Part shown: positions 44,569 through 53,465 of the stretch, one piece after another
Position numbering within the stretch: position 1 is the first letter of the stretch
Layout of the letters: each line of letters begins with the position of its first letter
Origin: Brevibacterium spongiae
Lineage (GTDB): Bacteria > Actinomycetota > Actinomycetes > Actinomycetales > Brevibacteriaceae
Reading direction: 5' to 3'
Assembly (NCBI RefSeq): GCF_026168515.1
Contig: NZ_CP093443.1
Span: 2,914,001-2,978,000 of the forward strand
DNA: 64,000 nt
Notes under the pieces: model-generated
Told to the model about the DNA's origin: nothing
Database searches by the model: none
The model's input: the letters and a program-made list of their open reading frames with translations, nothing else
Position numbers and translations under genes: made by a program

Positions 44569-45813
44569 ATGATCGGGCAAGGGTTCAGAGTGGAAGCCAC
44601 CGAAGTCATCACCAGCGAGGTGCACAAGCGGATCAGAGATCTCGATGTGGACCCGCGCGCCGATATTCAGCGCTCCCGCGAGCTCATCCGCACTGTCATC
44701 GCCGAATATGATGAGCGCAGCCTCGTCGCCGATCTTCCCCTCCTCGAAGACAAAGAAGCGACCTTTCGCCATATCGACAATCAACTCTCGGGTTTCGGTG
44801 CCCTGCAGGACTATTTCGAAGATCCGCATGTCGAAGAGATTTGGATCAATTCCCCGAGTGAAGTCTTCATCGCCATCGACGGAATCCACCAGTTGACGAC
44901 GACGAAACTGAGCTCCGGCGAGCTCGACGACCTCATCGAACGGATGCTGCGGACGTCGGGCCGCCGCGTCGATTTATCCCAACCGTTCGTCGACGCCATC
45001 CTTCCCGACGGCTCCAGGCTGCACGTCGTGCTGCCCGATATCACCCGCACCCACCCGGCCGTGAATATCCGCAAGTTCATCGCGCGGCCTCGCAATCTCG
45101 GCAACCTCGTCGCCACCGGCTCCCTCACCCCGCCTGCCGCCGAGTTCCTCGATGCGGCCGTCGCCTGCGGTGCGAACATCCTCGTCTCCGGAGCCACCCA
45201 GGCCGGGAAGACGACGATGCTCAACGCCCTGGCCGGATCGATCCCGGCCAGGGAACGCACGATCTCCTGCGAAGAGGTCTTCGAACTCAACCTGCCCAGC
45301 CGCGACTGGGTGCCCATGCAATGCCGACAGCCATCACTGGAAGGCACCGGCGAAGTCACGCTCCGCGCCCTGGTGAAGGAGGCGCTGCGGATGCGGCCGA
45401 CACGCATCATCGTCGGCGAAGTCCGCGAGGCCGAAAGCCTCGACATGCTCATCGCACTCAATTCGGGTCTTGCCGGGATGTCGACCCTGCACGCGAACTC
45501 GGCACGGGCGGCGATCACGAAGATCTGCACTCTGCCGCTGCTGGCCGGGGCGAACATCTCCTCGGCATTCGTCGTGCCCACCGTCGCCGTCAGCCTCGAC
45601 GTCGTCGTTCACCTGCGCAGGGACCCGTCCGGGGTCCGCCGCGTCGACGAGATCTGCGCCGTCCCCGGCGGAGTCGAAGGTGATGTCGTCGAACTGGATA
45701 CGATCTTCCATTCGCCGCGCGGAACGCTCATCCGCGGCCAAGGGTTCGGCCACCTCGGCGAGCGATTCGCGGCCATCGGCCGGGATCTGCATGCCGTTCT
45801 GGAGGCGGCGTGA
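44569..45813 (+). CDS. tadA: Tad secretion ATPase
   Basis: 414-residue CpaF/TadA-type hexameric ATPase driving Flp/Tad pilus assembly. N-terminal domain, then the ATPase core with Walker A SGATQAGKTTMLNAL, Walker B/Asp box RPTRIIVGEVREAESLDMLI and the His box STLHANSARAA. The ATG at 44569 has no clear ribosome site; a GTG at 44590 with AAGGG six bases upstream is an alternative. It begins the cluster tadA-tadB-tadC-pilin-like-TadE-TadE-like-TadE-like, the same order as Rv3659c to Rv3654c in M. tuberculosis. Confidence 0.94.
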   Translation: MIGQGFRVEATEVITSEVHKRIRDLDVDPRADIQRSRELIRTVIAEYDERSLVADLPLLEDKEATFRHIDNQLSGFGALQDYFEDPHVEEIWINSPSEVFIAIDGIHQLTTTKLSSGELDDLIERMLRTSGRRVDLSQPFVDAILPDGSRLHVVLPDITRTHPAVNIRKFIARPRNLGNLVATGSLTPPAAEFLDAAVACGANILVSGATQAGKTTMLNALAGSIPARERTISCEEVFELNLPSRDWVPMQCRQPSLEGTGEVTLRALVKEALRMRPTRIIVGEVREAESLDMLIALNSGLAGMSTLHANSARAAITKICTLPLLAGANISSAFVVPTVAVSLDVVVHLRRDPSGVRRVDEICAVPGGVEGDVVELDTIFHSPRGTLIRGQGFGHLGERFAAIGRDLHAVLEAA

Positions 45814-46808
45814 GCTATTCGCAGTTCGCTCTGCTCATCGGCGCGTGCCTCGGTGCCGGGCTGTTCCTCATCTGGATGTCGCTGTGGCAGCGCCCGCAGG
45901 GGGCCAGGACGCAGCGGCGATGGGTGCGCGAACTCGACGATATGCTCACCGGCGCGGGATTCCCCCGACTGCGCCCTGCCCACCTGCTGCTGATCTCACT
46001 TGCCGTCTTCGGCATGGTCGCCGTTCTGTCGACCGTATTCACCGGATCGTGGGCGATCGGTCTGTGCTTCGGACTCTTCGCCTCCTGGCTGCCCCACCGG
46101 CTTCTGCAACATCGAGCACGCAGCAAGCAGGTGATGCGGCGGGAACTGTGGCCCGAAACCCTCGACCACCTCAATTCCGGTGTTCGCGCGGGGCTGTCCC
46201 TGCCCGAGGCGCTCGGCTCCTTGGCCCACCGCGGTCCGGAACCCCTGCGACCGCTGTTCGAGGTCTTCGCCGAGGAATACCGAGCCAGCGGATCCTTCGC
46301 TCTGGCGTTGGAGAGATTCCGGCAGGTCAGTGCCGACCCGGTGGCCGACCGAATCGTCGTGGCGCTGAGCGTGACCCGCCAGGTCGGCGGCAGTGATCTG
46401 GGTACGATGCTGCGCGCCCTGGCCCAATTCGTCCGCGATGACGCCCGCACCCGCAACGAACTCTCCGCCCGGCAGCAGTGGACCGTCAACGGCGCCCGAC
46501 TCGCCGTGGCAGCTCCCTGGGTGGTGCTGGCGTTCCTGTCCACCCGCCCCGAGACTGCCACCGCCTACAACTCCCGAACCGGTCTGGTCCTTCTGGCCGC
46601 CGGCTTCCTCATCTCCCTGTTGGCCTATCAGGCGATGAAGCGCATCGGTCGGCTCCCCGCCGAACCCCGCGTCATCGAAGGATCCTCGCTGAGTTCGGCG
46701 CACCGCAGGTTCGCCGACGCCGCCGCCGACGCCGAAGCCGGCGTCACCGTTTTCGACGGTCTCAATTCGACCGGGCCGAACAGTGCTCGGGACGGTCGCG
46801 CGGCATGA
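45810..46808 (+). CDS. tadB: Tad inner-membrane protein TadB
   Basis: 332 residues, GspF/T2SF family platform protein. Helices at about 5-23, 55-90 and C-terminal pair (about 230-275), with the T2SF core containing LNSGVRAGLSLPEALGSLAH and ALSVTRQVGGSDLGTMLRAL. It overlaps tadA by four bases (GTGA) and tadC by ATGA. Confidence 0.92.
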   Translation: MSYSQFALLIGACLGAGLFLIWMSLWQRPQGARTQRRWVRELDDMLTGAGFPRLRPAHLLLISLAVFGMVAVLSTVFTGSWAIGLCFGLFASWLPHRLLQHRARSKQVMRRELWPETLDHLNSGVRAGLSLPEALGSLAHRGPEPLRPLFEVFAEEYRASGSFALALERFRQVSADPVADRIVVALSVTRQVGGSDLGTMLRALAQFVRDDARTRNELSARQQWTVNGARLAVAAPWVVLAFLSTRPETATAYNSRTGLVLLAAGFLISLLAYQAMKRIGRLPAEPRVIEGSSLSSAHRRFADAAADAEAGVTVFDGLNSTGPNSARDGRAA

Positions 46809-47743
46809 GCATCCTCGGTGATCCTCTGACCATCCTGATCCTCGGACTCTTCAACGGCTTCGCTCTGTGCGTCTTCGTCTTCTCCCTTCCGCCGCTGCGG
46901 CGACCGTCCCTGTCATCGCGGATCGCACCCTATCTGCGCGATCAGGAGTCCTTGGTCGACGTCTATGCTCCGCCGACGCCGCGCAGCGAGGGATTCCTGG
47001 GCCTGGCGAAGTCCGTCCTGCTCACCTCGACGCTGTGGGTGACCTCGCGCATCACCACCGATGCGACTCTGCGGCTGCGCATCGACCGCCTCGGCGGGAA
47101 TGCCACGATCGAACGCTTCCGCATCAATCAGGTGCTGAGCATCCTCATCGGGATGATCGCCGCCGGCGGTCTGGCCGGTCTGCTGTCGGCTCAGCGCGGG
47201 TTCTCCCCCATCGTCACCCTGGTCCTCGTCATCAGCGGCGGCATCGCCGGTCACGTCTTCAACGATTGGCGCCTGAGTCAGGCCATCAACCGGCACGAAT
47301 CCCGGGTGCTCGCCGAGTTCCCCACCGTCGCAGAACTCCTCGCCTTATCCATCACCGCAGGTGAAGGGATCGTCGAAGCCTTGGAACGTGTGTGCCGAAC
47401 CTGTTCGGGTGATCTCATCGACGAACTCCGCGCGGCCCTGTCCGCCACCCGCACCGGCACCCCTCTGGTCGAAGCCCTCGACGGGATGGCCACGCGCATC
47501 GCGATCCCCGAGATCGTCCAGTTCGTCGACGGACTCGCTGTGTCGATGACCCGCGGCACACCACTGGCCGAAGTTCTGCGCTCCCAAGCCGCTGACGTGC
47601 GGGAACAATCCAGACGACGTCTGCTCGAGCTCTCCGGGAAGAAGGAAATCGGAATGCTGGTTCCGGTGGTCGTCTTCGTGCTTCCCGTGACCGTCATCTT
47701 CGCCGTCTTCCCGTCCCTGACCGTGCTCGACCTCAGCCCGTGA
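46805..47743 (+). CDS. tadC: Tad inner-membrane protein TadC
   Basis: 312 residues. Second T2SF-type platform protein, partner of TadB. Core motif LLALSITAGEGIVEALERVC and VSMTRGTPLAEVLRSQAADV, with helices at about 8-27, 105-150 and 288-308. The ATG at 46805 overlaps the tadB stop; the longer frame from 46478 is a shadow of tadB. Confidence 0.9.
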   Translation: MSILGDPLTILILGLFNGFALCVFVFSLPPLRRPSLSSRIAPYLRDQESLVDVYAPPTPRSEGFLGLAKSVLLTSTLWVTSRITTDATLRLRIDRLGGNATIERFRINQVLSILIGMIAAGGLAGLLSAQRGFSPIVTLVLVISGGIAGHVFNDWRLSQAINRHESRVLAEFPTVAELLALSITAGEGIVEALERVCRTCSGDLIDELRAALSATRTGTPLVEALDGMATRIAIPEIVQFVDGLAVSMTRGTPLAEVLRSQAADVREQSRRRLLELSGKKEIGMLVPVVVFVLPVTVIFAVFPSLTVLDLSP

Positions 47744-47850
47744 TCATCGCCCGGACACATCCGCCCACCCTCCGACCTCACGTTTCGCTCGACCTGCCGC
47801 CCCGAATAAGCCGACTACCGCGACGATGACGTTGCGAAGAAGGAGACACG

Positions 47851-48171
47851 ATGTTCCGCCAACTCACCTACCGCCTCATCCCGCTCATGCTCGGACTGAT
47901 CCCCGCACCCCCTCCCCGAGGTGGCACGACCATCACCGAGGCGGCCGACCAGGTCATCGATCCCGACTCGGCTGCCGATAACGACCTCGATTCCGATGCC
48001 GACCTGAACCTCGCCGCCGATGCCGATCGGCCTGATCGTGGTGACGTGCCAGGCTGGGTGCTCATCACTCTGATGACCGCGGGCCTCGTGGTCGCATTGT
48101 GGGCACTGGCCGGTGAAGCCTTCACCTCGATGTTCCAAGATGCCATGAATAAGGTCCGCGGAGCCGGGTGA
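47851..48171 (+). CDS. Short pilin-like protein of the Tad cluster
   Basis: 106 residues. Acidic N-terminal half, then RGDVPGWVLITLMTAGLVVALWALAG..., a single hydrophobic helix (about 68-88) followed by an amphipathic tail, the build of a Flp/type IVb pilin. The classic Glu-Tyr of Flp pilins is absent, so processing by a TadV-type peptidase is not proven. It holds the position of the Flp-like gene (Rv3656c) in the mycobacterial cluster. AAGGAG lies seven bases before the ATG. Confidence 0.75.
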   Translation: MFRQLTYRLIPLMLGLIPAPPPRGGTTITEAADQVIDPDSAADNDLDSDADLNLAADADRPDRGDVPGWVLITLMTAGLVVALWALAGEAFTSMFQDAMNKVRGAG

Positions 48172-48644
48172 CCGTGGACGCGGGTGACGCAGCGGTGACC
48201 GGAGACGATGAGACGTCACGGGGCGACCAGATGGAGGCCGCCTCGGTGCCGGACTCTGGCGAGCGCGGTGATGCGGGATCAGCGATCGCCGAGTTCGCTC
48301 TCATTGCTTCCCTGCTGGCACTCATCCTGGCCGGCGCCCTGCAGATCGGGCTCGTCATCCACGTCCGCAACACGGTCATCGACTCCGCGATCGCCGGGGC
48401 CCGCCAGGCGAGCCTGGCCGATCAGAGTCCCCGTGACGGCCAGCGGCTGACCGCCGACCTCATCCGGGTGTCAGTCGGCGAGCGCTATGCGCAGAAGGTC
48501 ACCGTCTCGACCTTACGAGACGGTGCGGTCGAGATCGTCGAGGTCCGGGTGCGGACTCCGATGCCCGTGCTCGGCCTGTGGGGACCGGCCGAGGTCTGGG
48601 ATCTGCGCGGCAGGTCCATCGCCGAGGATGTCGACGGTGGCTGA
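48168..48644 (+). CDS. TadE-like pseudopilin
   Basis: 158 residues. After about 36 charged residues, DAGSAIAEFALIASLLALIL gives the G-x3-EF TadE motif and membrane helix, followed by a small extracytoplasmic domain. TadE-type proteins are minor pilins needed for Flp pilus assembly. GTG start overlaps the previous stop (GTGA). Similar in position to Rv3655c. Confidence 0.85.
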   Translation: MTVDAGDAAVTGDDETSRGDQMEAASVPDSGERGDAGSAIAEFALIASLLALILAGALQIGLVIHVRNTVIDSAIAGARQASLADQSPRDGQRLTADLIRVSVGERYAQKVTVSTLRDGAVEIVEVRVRTPMPVLGLWGPAEVWDLRGRSIAEDVDGG

Positions 48645-49131
48645 GCCCGACGTCGAGGGCAGCGGCGACGCCGGCTCCGGGGCCGACGCCGGTTCGGGGA
48701 CCGACGCCGATTCGGGGATCGCGCTCGATTCGGGGACTGCGGTCGTCGAGTTCATCTTCGCCTCCGTCGTCCTGCTCATCCCTGTCATCTACCTCATGCT
48801 CACCCTCTCTCAGCTGCAGGCCGCCAGCTATGCGACCACCTCGGCGGCGATGTCGGCATCGCGCATCGCGGCTCGGGACGCGAACCCGTCCGAAGCCCGG
48901 GCCCAGGAGGTGGCAGCGATGCATTTCGCGGATTTCGGACTGCGCGATGCACCCACGTCCATCTCGTACTCGTGCGCCGGACCCTGTGGACAGGCGGGCT
49001 CTCTCGTCACTGCACGGGTGGAGACAAAAGTGGTGCTGCCGGGCTTCCCGCTGCTCTTCGGGTCCGTGCATGCACCGCACATCACGCTGCGGGCGAACCA
49101 CACCGATGTCGTCGCCGTGGGAGGCCGGTGA
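48637..49131 (+). CDS. TadE-like protein 2
   Basis: 164 residues. A Gly/Asp/Ser-rich repeat-like head (GSGADAGSGTDADSG), then SGTAVVEFIFASVVLLIPVI, the TadE motif with EF and a helix (about 32-53). C-terminal domain has two Cys (YSCAGPCGQ). I favour the GTG at 48637, as the ATG at 48628 stands directly on the only GAGG; the difference is three residues. Overlaps the preceding gene. Confidence 0.85.
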   Translation: MAEPDVEGSGDAGSGADAGSGTDADSGIALDSGTAVVEFIFASVVLLIPVIYLMLTLSQLQAASYATTSAAMSASRIAARDANPSEARAQEVAAMHFADFGLRDAPTSISYSCAGPCGQAGSLVTARVETKVVLPGFPLLFGSVHAPHITLRANHTDVVAVGGR

Positions 49132-49132
49132 G

Positions 49133-49612
49133 ATGGACACCGACCACGTGCACGATTCGGATTCCGGTGCAGCAGATACCGGCGCATCAGATGGCAGGTC
49201 GGATGGCGGGTCGATCACACCGTTGGCCATCGGCTTCGTCGTCATCGCGCTGCTGCTCGCCTTCCTCATCGCCGCACTCACCGACCTGCACATGGCCAGG
49301 CGGGAGCTGCAGGGCATCGCCGATTCAGCGGCGCTAGCAGCATCGGACTCGTTCGAACCGGCACCCGGTGACGAACCCGGGCTCGTGTTCTCACCGCCCG
49401 CGGCCAAACGGGCAGCCGGACGCTATATCAGTGCCGTTGCCACCCCGACGGACATGCGCAATCTGAGGGTGAGCGCCGACGCTGATGGGGCGCACTCGGT
49501 GCGGATCCGAATCCAGGCCAGCTACTCCCCAACGCTGCTGTCACCGTTCGTGCCCGGGCTCATCGACCTCCACGCCACGGCCTACGCCCGGGGCGCCCTC
49601 CGCCTGGACTGA
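49133..49612 (+). CDS. TadE-like secreted protein (Rv3654c-like)
   Basis: 159 residues. SDGGSITPLAIGFVVIALLL forms a TadG/Rv3654c-type start with a membrane helix (about 28-50), then LTDLHMARRELQGIADSAAL, the characteristic helix following it. It lacks the EF of the two preceding proteins. One base separates it from the previous stop, with GGGAGG upstream. Last gene of the compact tad operon. Confidence 0.85.
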   Translation: MDTDHVHDSDSGAADTGASDGRSDGGSITPLAIGFVVIALLLAFLIAALTDLHMARRELQGIADSAALAASDSFEPAPGDEPGLVFSPPAAKRAAGRYISAVATPTDMRNLRVSADADGAHSVRIRIQASYSPTLLSPFVPGLIDLHATAYARGALRLD

Positions 49613-49801
49613 CGGCCAGCCTCACGGCTGGGTGGGCCGGCCGACGGGTGGGTGGACCGGCCACTCAGGCACCCACTCAGACACCGTTACCTGTGGACTC
49701 CCGTCCCACTCGCGCGCTGTCCGGCTGTGGATGGCCGAGGTCCGTGCACAGGGCGCACTCGACCTCTTGCTCCGGCGAATCGGCCCGGTCAGGCTGTGTC
49801 C

Positions 49802-52800
49802 ATGAGAACCCTGGGGCTCGCCCACCGCATCGAAACGAACGGAGCCGTGACAAGTCTGAGCATCGAAGCCGATTCGACCAGCCCCGCCCTCGAGGTTCTC
49901 TGTTCCGTCTTCGGTCAGGAGCTCCAGTATGAGGACCTTGAGGCAGGCAACAGTGTTCCCGACGGCGACCTCATGACCATCAGCTGGGGCCGCTGGCAGA
50001 GCCTCAACCCGATCACCGTCATCGGCGCGAACATGCTGCGCACAGTTGACGACACCGCCGTTCACCCCGGCAGGGCACAGCTGGCCGCAGTGACCGTCAT
50101 TGCGGGACCCGACTCCGGCTTCAGACTCGACCTCGACCCGAGACGGGCCCGCCTGTCCCGGCTGCCGCACGACCAGTCACTGACCGTCATCGACCCGTGC
50201 ATCTCCCGCACACCGCAGTTCCTGGAACTCAACGCCGCGAACGGACAGGGTGTGAGCATCCTCGGCGCCACCGTCCTCGCCCCGTCCGTGCCGCCGACAC
50301 CTGAACCTGCCCCGCAGATCCGCTCCCCACCAACGTCACGGGCCGACGACATCCACATCGCCCCGACGACCGTCGACGATCCGCGACCGGCCAGACCACC
50401 GCAATGGTGGACCTTCCTCATCCCCATCGGCATCGGCGTGGTCTTGGCTCTCGCCACCGGCATGTGGTGGTTTCTCCTCTTCAGCGTCTCCGCCCCGCTC
50501 TCCGGATACGTCGCCTACCTGGTGGAGAAGAGACGCTTCACCCGCGATGTCGAACACTGCCGCCGTGGCCGGGCCGCCGCAGCGGCAGATGCCCGCGCCC
50601 GCCTGCACGAACTGATCACGGCTCACCGCCGGTCAGCGTTCACCGCACCGGGCCTGCGCCTGGGATTCGGTCCCGTCCTCAGCGGCCTCACCGTCGACGA
50701 ACAGCTGCAGGAGGGAACTGATCACGTCGACGGACGCATCGTGCTCGACGCTGTGCCGATCTGCATCGACCCGCGGACCACGACCGTCACCGTCACCGGG
50801 GACCCCGCAGTCCTGGCCACCATGGCGTTCGCGTGGCTGTCCGATCGCCGGTACACATGGAGTCCCGGCCCCGAACTCTCCCAGCTGCCGGAACTGGCCG
50901 GCACACGGTTCTCCGCCGATCTCGCTCAGTCCTCTGCACTCCCCCTCGGCCGCGCCGGCCACGATGCCGACGAGACGATCACCGTGCGCCTCGACGACAC
51001 CGCCGAGCAGGGAACCCTGACGATGTCCGGCCCGCGCCCCGCCTCGGCGATCTCCATCTCTGTGGGGACCCTCGCCCAGGCCCGAACCCTGACCTCGACC
51101 GCTCCCCGCGGTCCCGTCCCGCACCGGGCGCTCACCGCATCACTCATGCCCGCCGCCCGGTTCGTCACTCTGCACCGCAGTCGTCAGAAAGCTCAGAGTT
51201 CTCCGCCGTGGCCCAGCCACGGCCTCGGCGAACTCTGCGACGACACTCCCGAGGCCATCGCCACCCGCTGGCTCCACCCCACACCGAACCCCGTCATGAT
51301 CGGCCGCGGGACCGACGGCGACATCGGCATCGACCTGTTCGCCGACGGTCCCCACGCGCTCGTCGCCGGCACCACGGGCAGCGGAAAATCACTCCTCCTC
51401 CAGACCTGGCTGCTGTCGATGGCCTTGGCACAGCCTCCTCGGCGCCTGCAGTTCGTGCTCATCGATTTCAAAGGCGGCGCCACCTTCGCCCCGCTGCAGG
51501 ACCTGCCGCACACCGACAGCGTCCTCGACGATTTCGACTCCGGTCTCGCATTCCGCGCCCTCGTCTCCGTTCGGGCCGAGATCACCCGCAGGGAACGTCT
51601 GCTGGCCGAGCACGGCTGCGCCGATGTCGAGGAGCTCGCCGATCCGCCGCCGCGCCTCGTCGTCGTCATCGACGAATTCCACGCCCTCATGGCCACCCAT
51701 CCTCGTGCCGCTGACCTGCTCGAACATCTCACCGCGCTCGGCCGGTCCCTCGGCGTGCACCTCATCCTCGCCACGCAGCGGCCCCTGGGCGTCGTCACCG
51801 GGCAGATGAAGGCGAACATCAACATCCGCGTGTGCCTGCGCGTGCGCGAAGAGACCGATTCCTTCGACGTCATCGGCACCGAAGCCGGTGCTCTGCTGCC
51901 TGCGGACAAGCCGGGTGCTGCCTGCCTCGACACAGGGATCGGCACAGCTCGGTTTCGGGTCGCCGTTCCCTTCGGCACCGATTCCCTCACCGAGGCGGCC
52001 CGCCGTCCCAGGGTCCGGCCATGGGTTCGCGGACCCCTTCCGTCCCTGGCGGGTGGGGCCAGGGGCGTCAGTGTCGCGAACATCATCTCCGCAGCCGGGG
52101 ACAGCGCTGACCGGTCGGGGGCCAGTGCTGACCAGTCCGAGATGCGACACGTGGTTCACCCTCCCCTGCCGGGGCCCGACGATATGACATTCGGGCAGGG
52201 CTCGGAGGCGGTCGGGCAGGTTTCGGGTACCGCCGGGCAGGAATCGGCGGCCGCCACGGGCATCATTGATCTGCCCACCGAGCAGCGCCAGAAGAACTGG
52301 AGCTTCGACCCTGATGCGGACGGCTCGACGATCCTCACCGGAGGCGACCCCGCAATCGCGGATTCCGTGCTCGTGTCCATGGCTCGTTCCGCCGCGTCGA
52401 CACACCGCATCATCGCCGTGGGCAGGATCGCCGGGCTGCTCGAATGGGCAGAGATCACCTGCGGCATGAACGACGGTTGGCGATTGCAAGCGGTGCTCGG
52501 CCATCTCGCAGCAGGGTCGGGAGCTCAAGCTCGCTCGGGCTTGAGCTCGGGCCTGAACTCGGTCTCGAACCGTCAGCCGCCGAGCCTGCTGGTCTGCGGG
52601 AACTGGGCCGAGCTCGTCGATTCGCTCGACCACTATTGGGCAGAACGCCTCGAACGGCTGCTCGGCCACGCGGGCGCCTCCGGCCTTCGCTTCCTGCTTG
52701 CCGGGTGCCGGAACATGACGTTTCGGAACTCTCTGTTCGCGACTCAGATCATCTTCCCACCGGAGACCGGTGAGGATGGGACGAACGTCGGACTCAGTCG

Positions 52801-53458
52801 GCAGAGGTTCGCAGGTACGTGGCCGGACTACCGCGCAGTCATCCGCGGACCGACAGTGCAGGCCTGCGGTGGGGAGGGCGCCGATGTCCAGCTCGTGCCG
52901 GGTGATGCATCATCGCATGACTCCTCCGGGGCCGTCCGTCCGACAGGCGAACACAACGGTTTCGCGCCTCGGTGGCGGGGTCTGGACCGCCAAGCGGGCA
53001 CGCCCTGTGCTGTCGCCGATCCGGATCGCGTTCCCATCGGGGTCGATCCCTTCGGGGAACTCGTCACCTGGGATCCGCGGCGGGATGGGTCCGTGCTCAC
53101 GGTTCGCGGTTCCCCGCAGAGTGGAAAGAGCGAGTTCGCCGCTCTCATGGCTCAACTGGGCAATGCTGCCGTCCACGATGACGCGCATTCGGAGTCCGAA
53201 CCCGTCGACTGGGATCTGCTCGACGGCAACCGGCATGTGCTCACCGTGCCGACACGATTCGCTCCCGGCTACGGCTCACCACTGGCGAAGGCGCAGAGCC
53301 TCGGCCCCCTGCTCGTGCTCGGGTCACACACCCGGCAGGATCTCACCGGTCTCGGGTTGCTGCGGCAGGCACCGTTGGACGGGCTGCCCGGGACAGGATG
53401 GTTAGTCACCGAAGATGAGGCGCGTCCCGTCAGGGTCTTCACCACCGAAGGGAGTTGA
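49802..53458 (+). CDS. EssC-like FtsK/SpoIIIE ATPase
   Basis: 1,218 residues. An N-terminal segment (about 85-165) looks like a degenerate FHA domain, then two helices (about 195-240: WWTFLIPIGIGVVLALATGM and WWFLLFSVSAPLSGYVAYLV), then a first FtsK/SpoIIIE ATPase domain with ALVAGTTGSGKSLLLQTWLL (~515-535) and LVVVIDEFHAL. A second, diverged domain has RGSPQSGKSEFAALM (~1100). That is the architecture of EssC/EccC, the motor of type VII secretion. No WXG100/Esx substrate, EccB/D or mycosin-like gene is in the window. It is 190 bases downstream of the tad operon on the same strand. Low-complexity Ser/Gly patches occur between domains. Confidence 0.85.
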   Translation: MRTLGLAHRIETNGAVTSLSIEADSTSPALEVLCSVFGQELQYEDLEAGNSVPDGDLMTISWGRWQSLNPITVIGANMLRTVDDTAVHPGRAQLAAVTVIAGPDSGFRLDLDPRRARLSRLPHDQSLTVIDPCISRTPQFLELNAANGQGVSILGATVLAPSVPPTPEPAPQIRSPPTSRADDIHIAPTTVDDPRPARPPQWWTFLIPIGIGVVLALATGMWWFLLFSVSAPLSGYVAYLVEKRRFTRDVEHCRRGRAAAAADARARLHELITAHRRSAFTAPGLRLGFGPVLSGLTVDEQLQEGTDHVDGRIVLDAVPICIDPRTTTVTVTGDPAVLATMAFAWLSDRRYTWSPGPELSQLPELAGTRFSADLAQSSALPLGRAGHDADETITVRLDDTAEQGTLTMSGPRPASAISISVGTLAQARTLTSTAPRGPVPHRALTASLMPAARFVTLHRSRQKAQSSPPWPSHGLGELCDDTPEAIATRWLHPTPNPVMIGRGTDGDIGIDLFADGPHALVAGTTGSGKSLLLQTWLLSMALAQPPRRLQFVLIDFKGGATFAPLQDLPHTDSVLDDFDSGLAFRALVSVRAEITRRERLLAEHGCADVEELADPPPRLVVVIDEFHALMATHPRAADLLEHLTALGRSLGVHLILATQRPLGVVTGQMKANINIRVCLRVREETDSFDVIGTEAGALLPADKPGAACLDTGIGTARFRVAVPFGTDSLTEAARRPRVRPWVRGPLPSLAGGARGVSVANIISAAGDSADRSGASADQSEMRHVVHPPLPGPDDMTFGQGSEAVGQVSGTAGQESAAATGIIDLPTEQRQKNWSFDPDADGSTILTGGDPAIADSVLVSMARSAASTHRIIAVGRIAGLLEWAEITCGMNDGWRLQAVLGHLAAGSGAQARSGLSSGLNSVSNRQPPSLLVCGNWAELVDSLDHYWAERLERLLGHAGASGLRFLLAGCRNMTFRNSLFATQIIFPPETGEDGTNVGLSRQRFAGTWPDYRAVIRGPTVQACGGEGADVQLVPGDASSHDSSGAVRPTGEHNGFAPRWRGLDRQAGTPCAVADPDRVPIGVDPFGELVTWDPRRDGSVLTVRGSPQSGKSEFAALMAQLGNAAVHDDAHSESEPVDWDLLDGNRHVLTVPTRFAPGYGSPLAKAQSLGPLLVLGSHTRQDLTGLGLLRQAPLDGLPGTGWLVTEDEARPVRVFTTEGS

Positions 53459-53465
53459 GGCTGAT

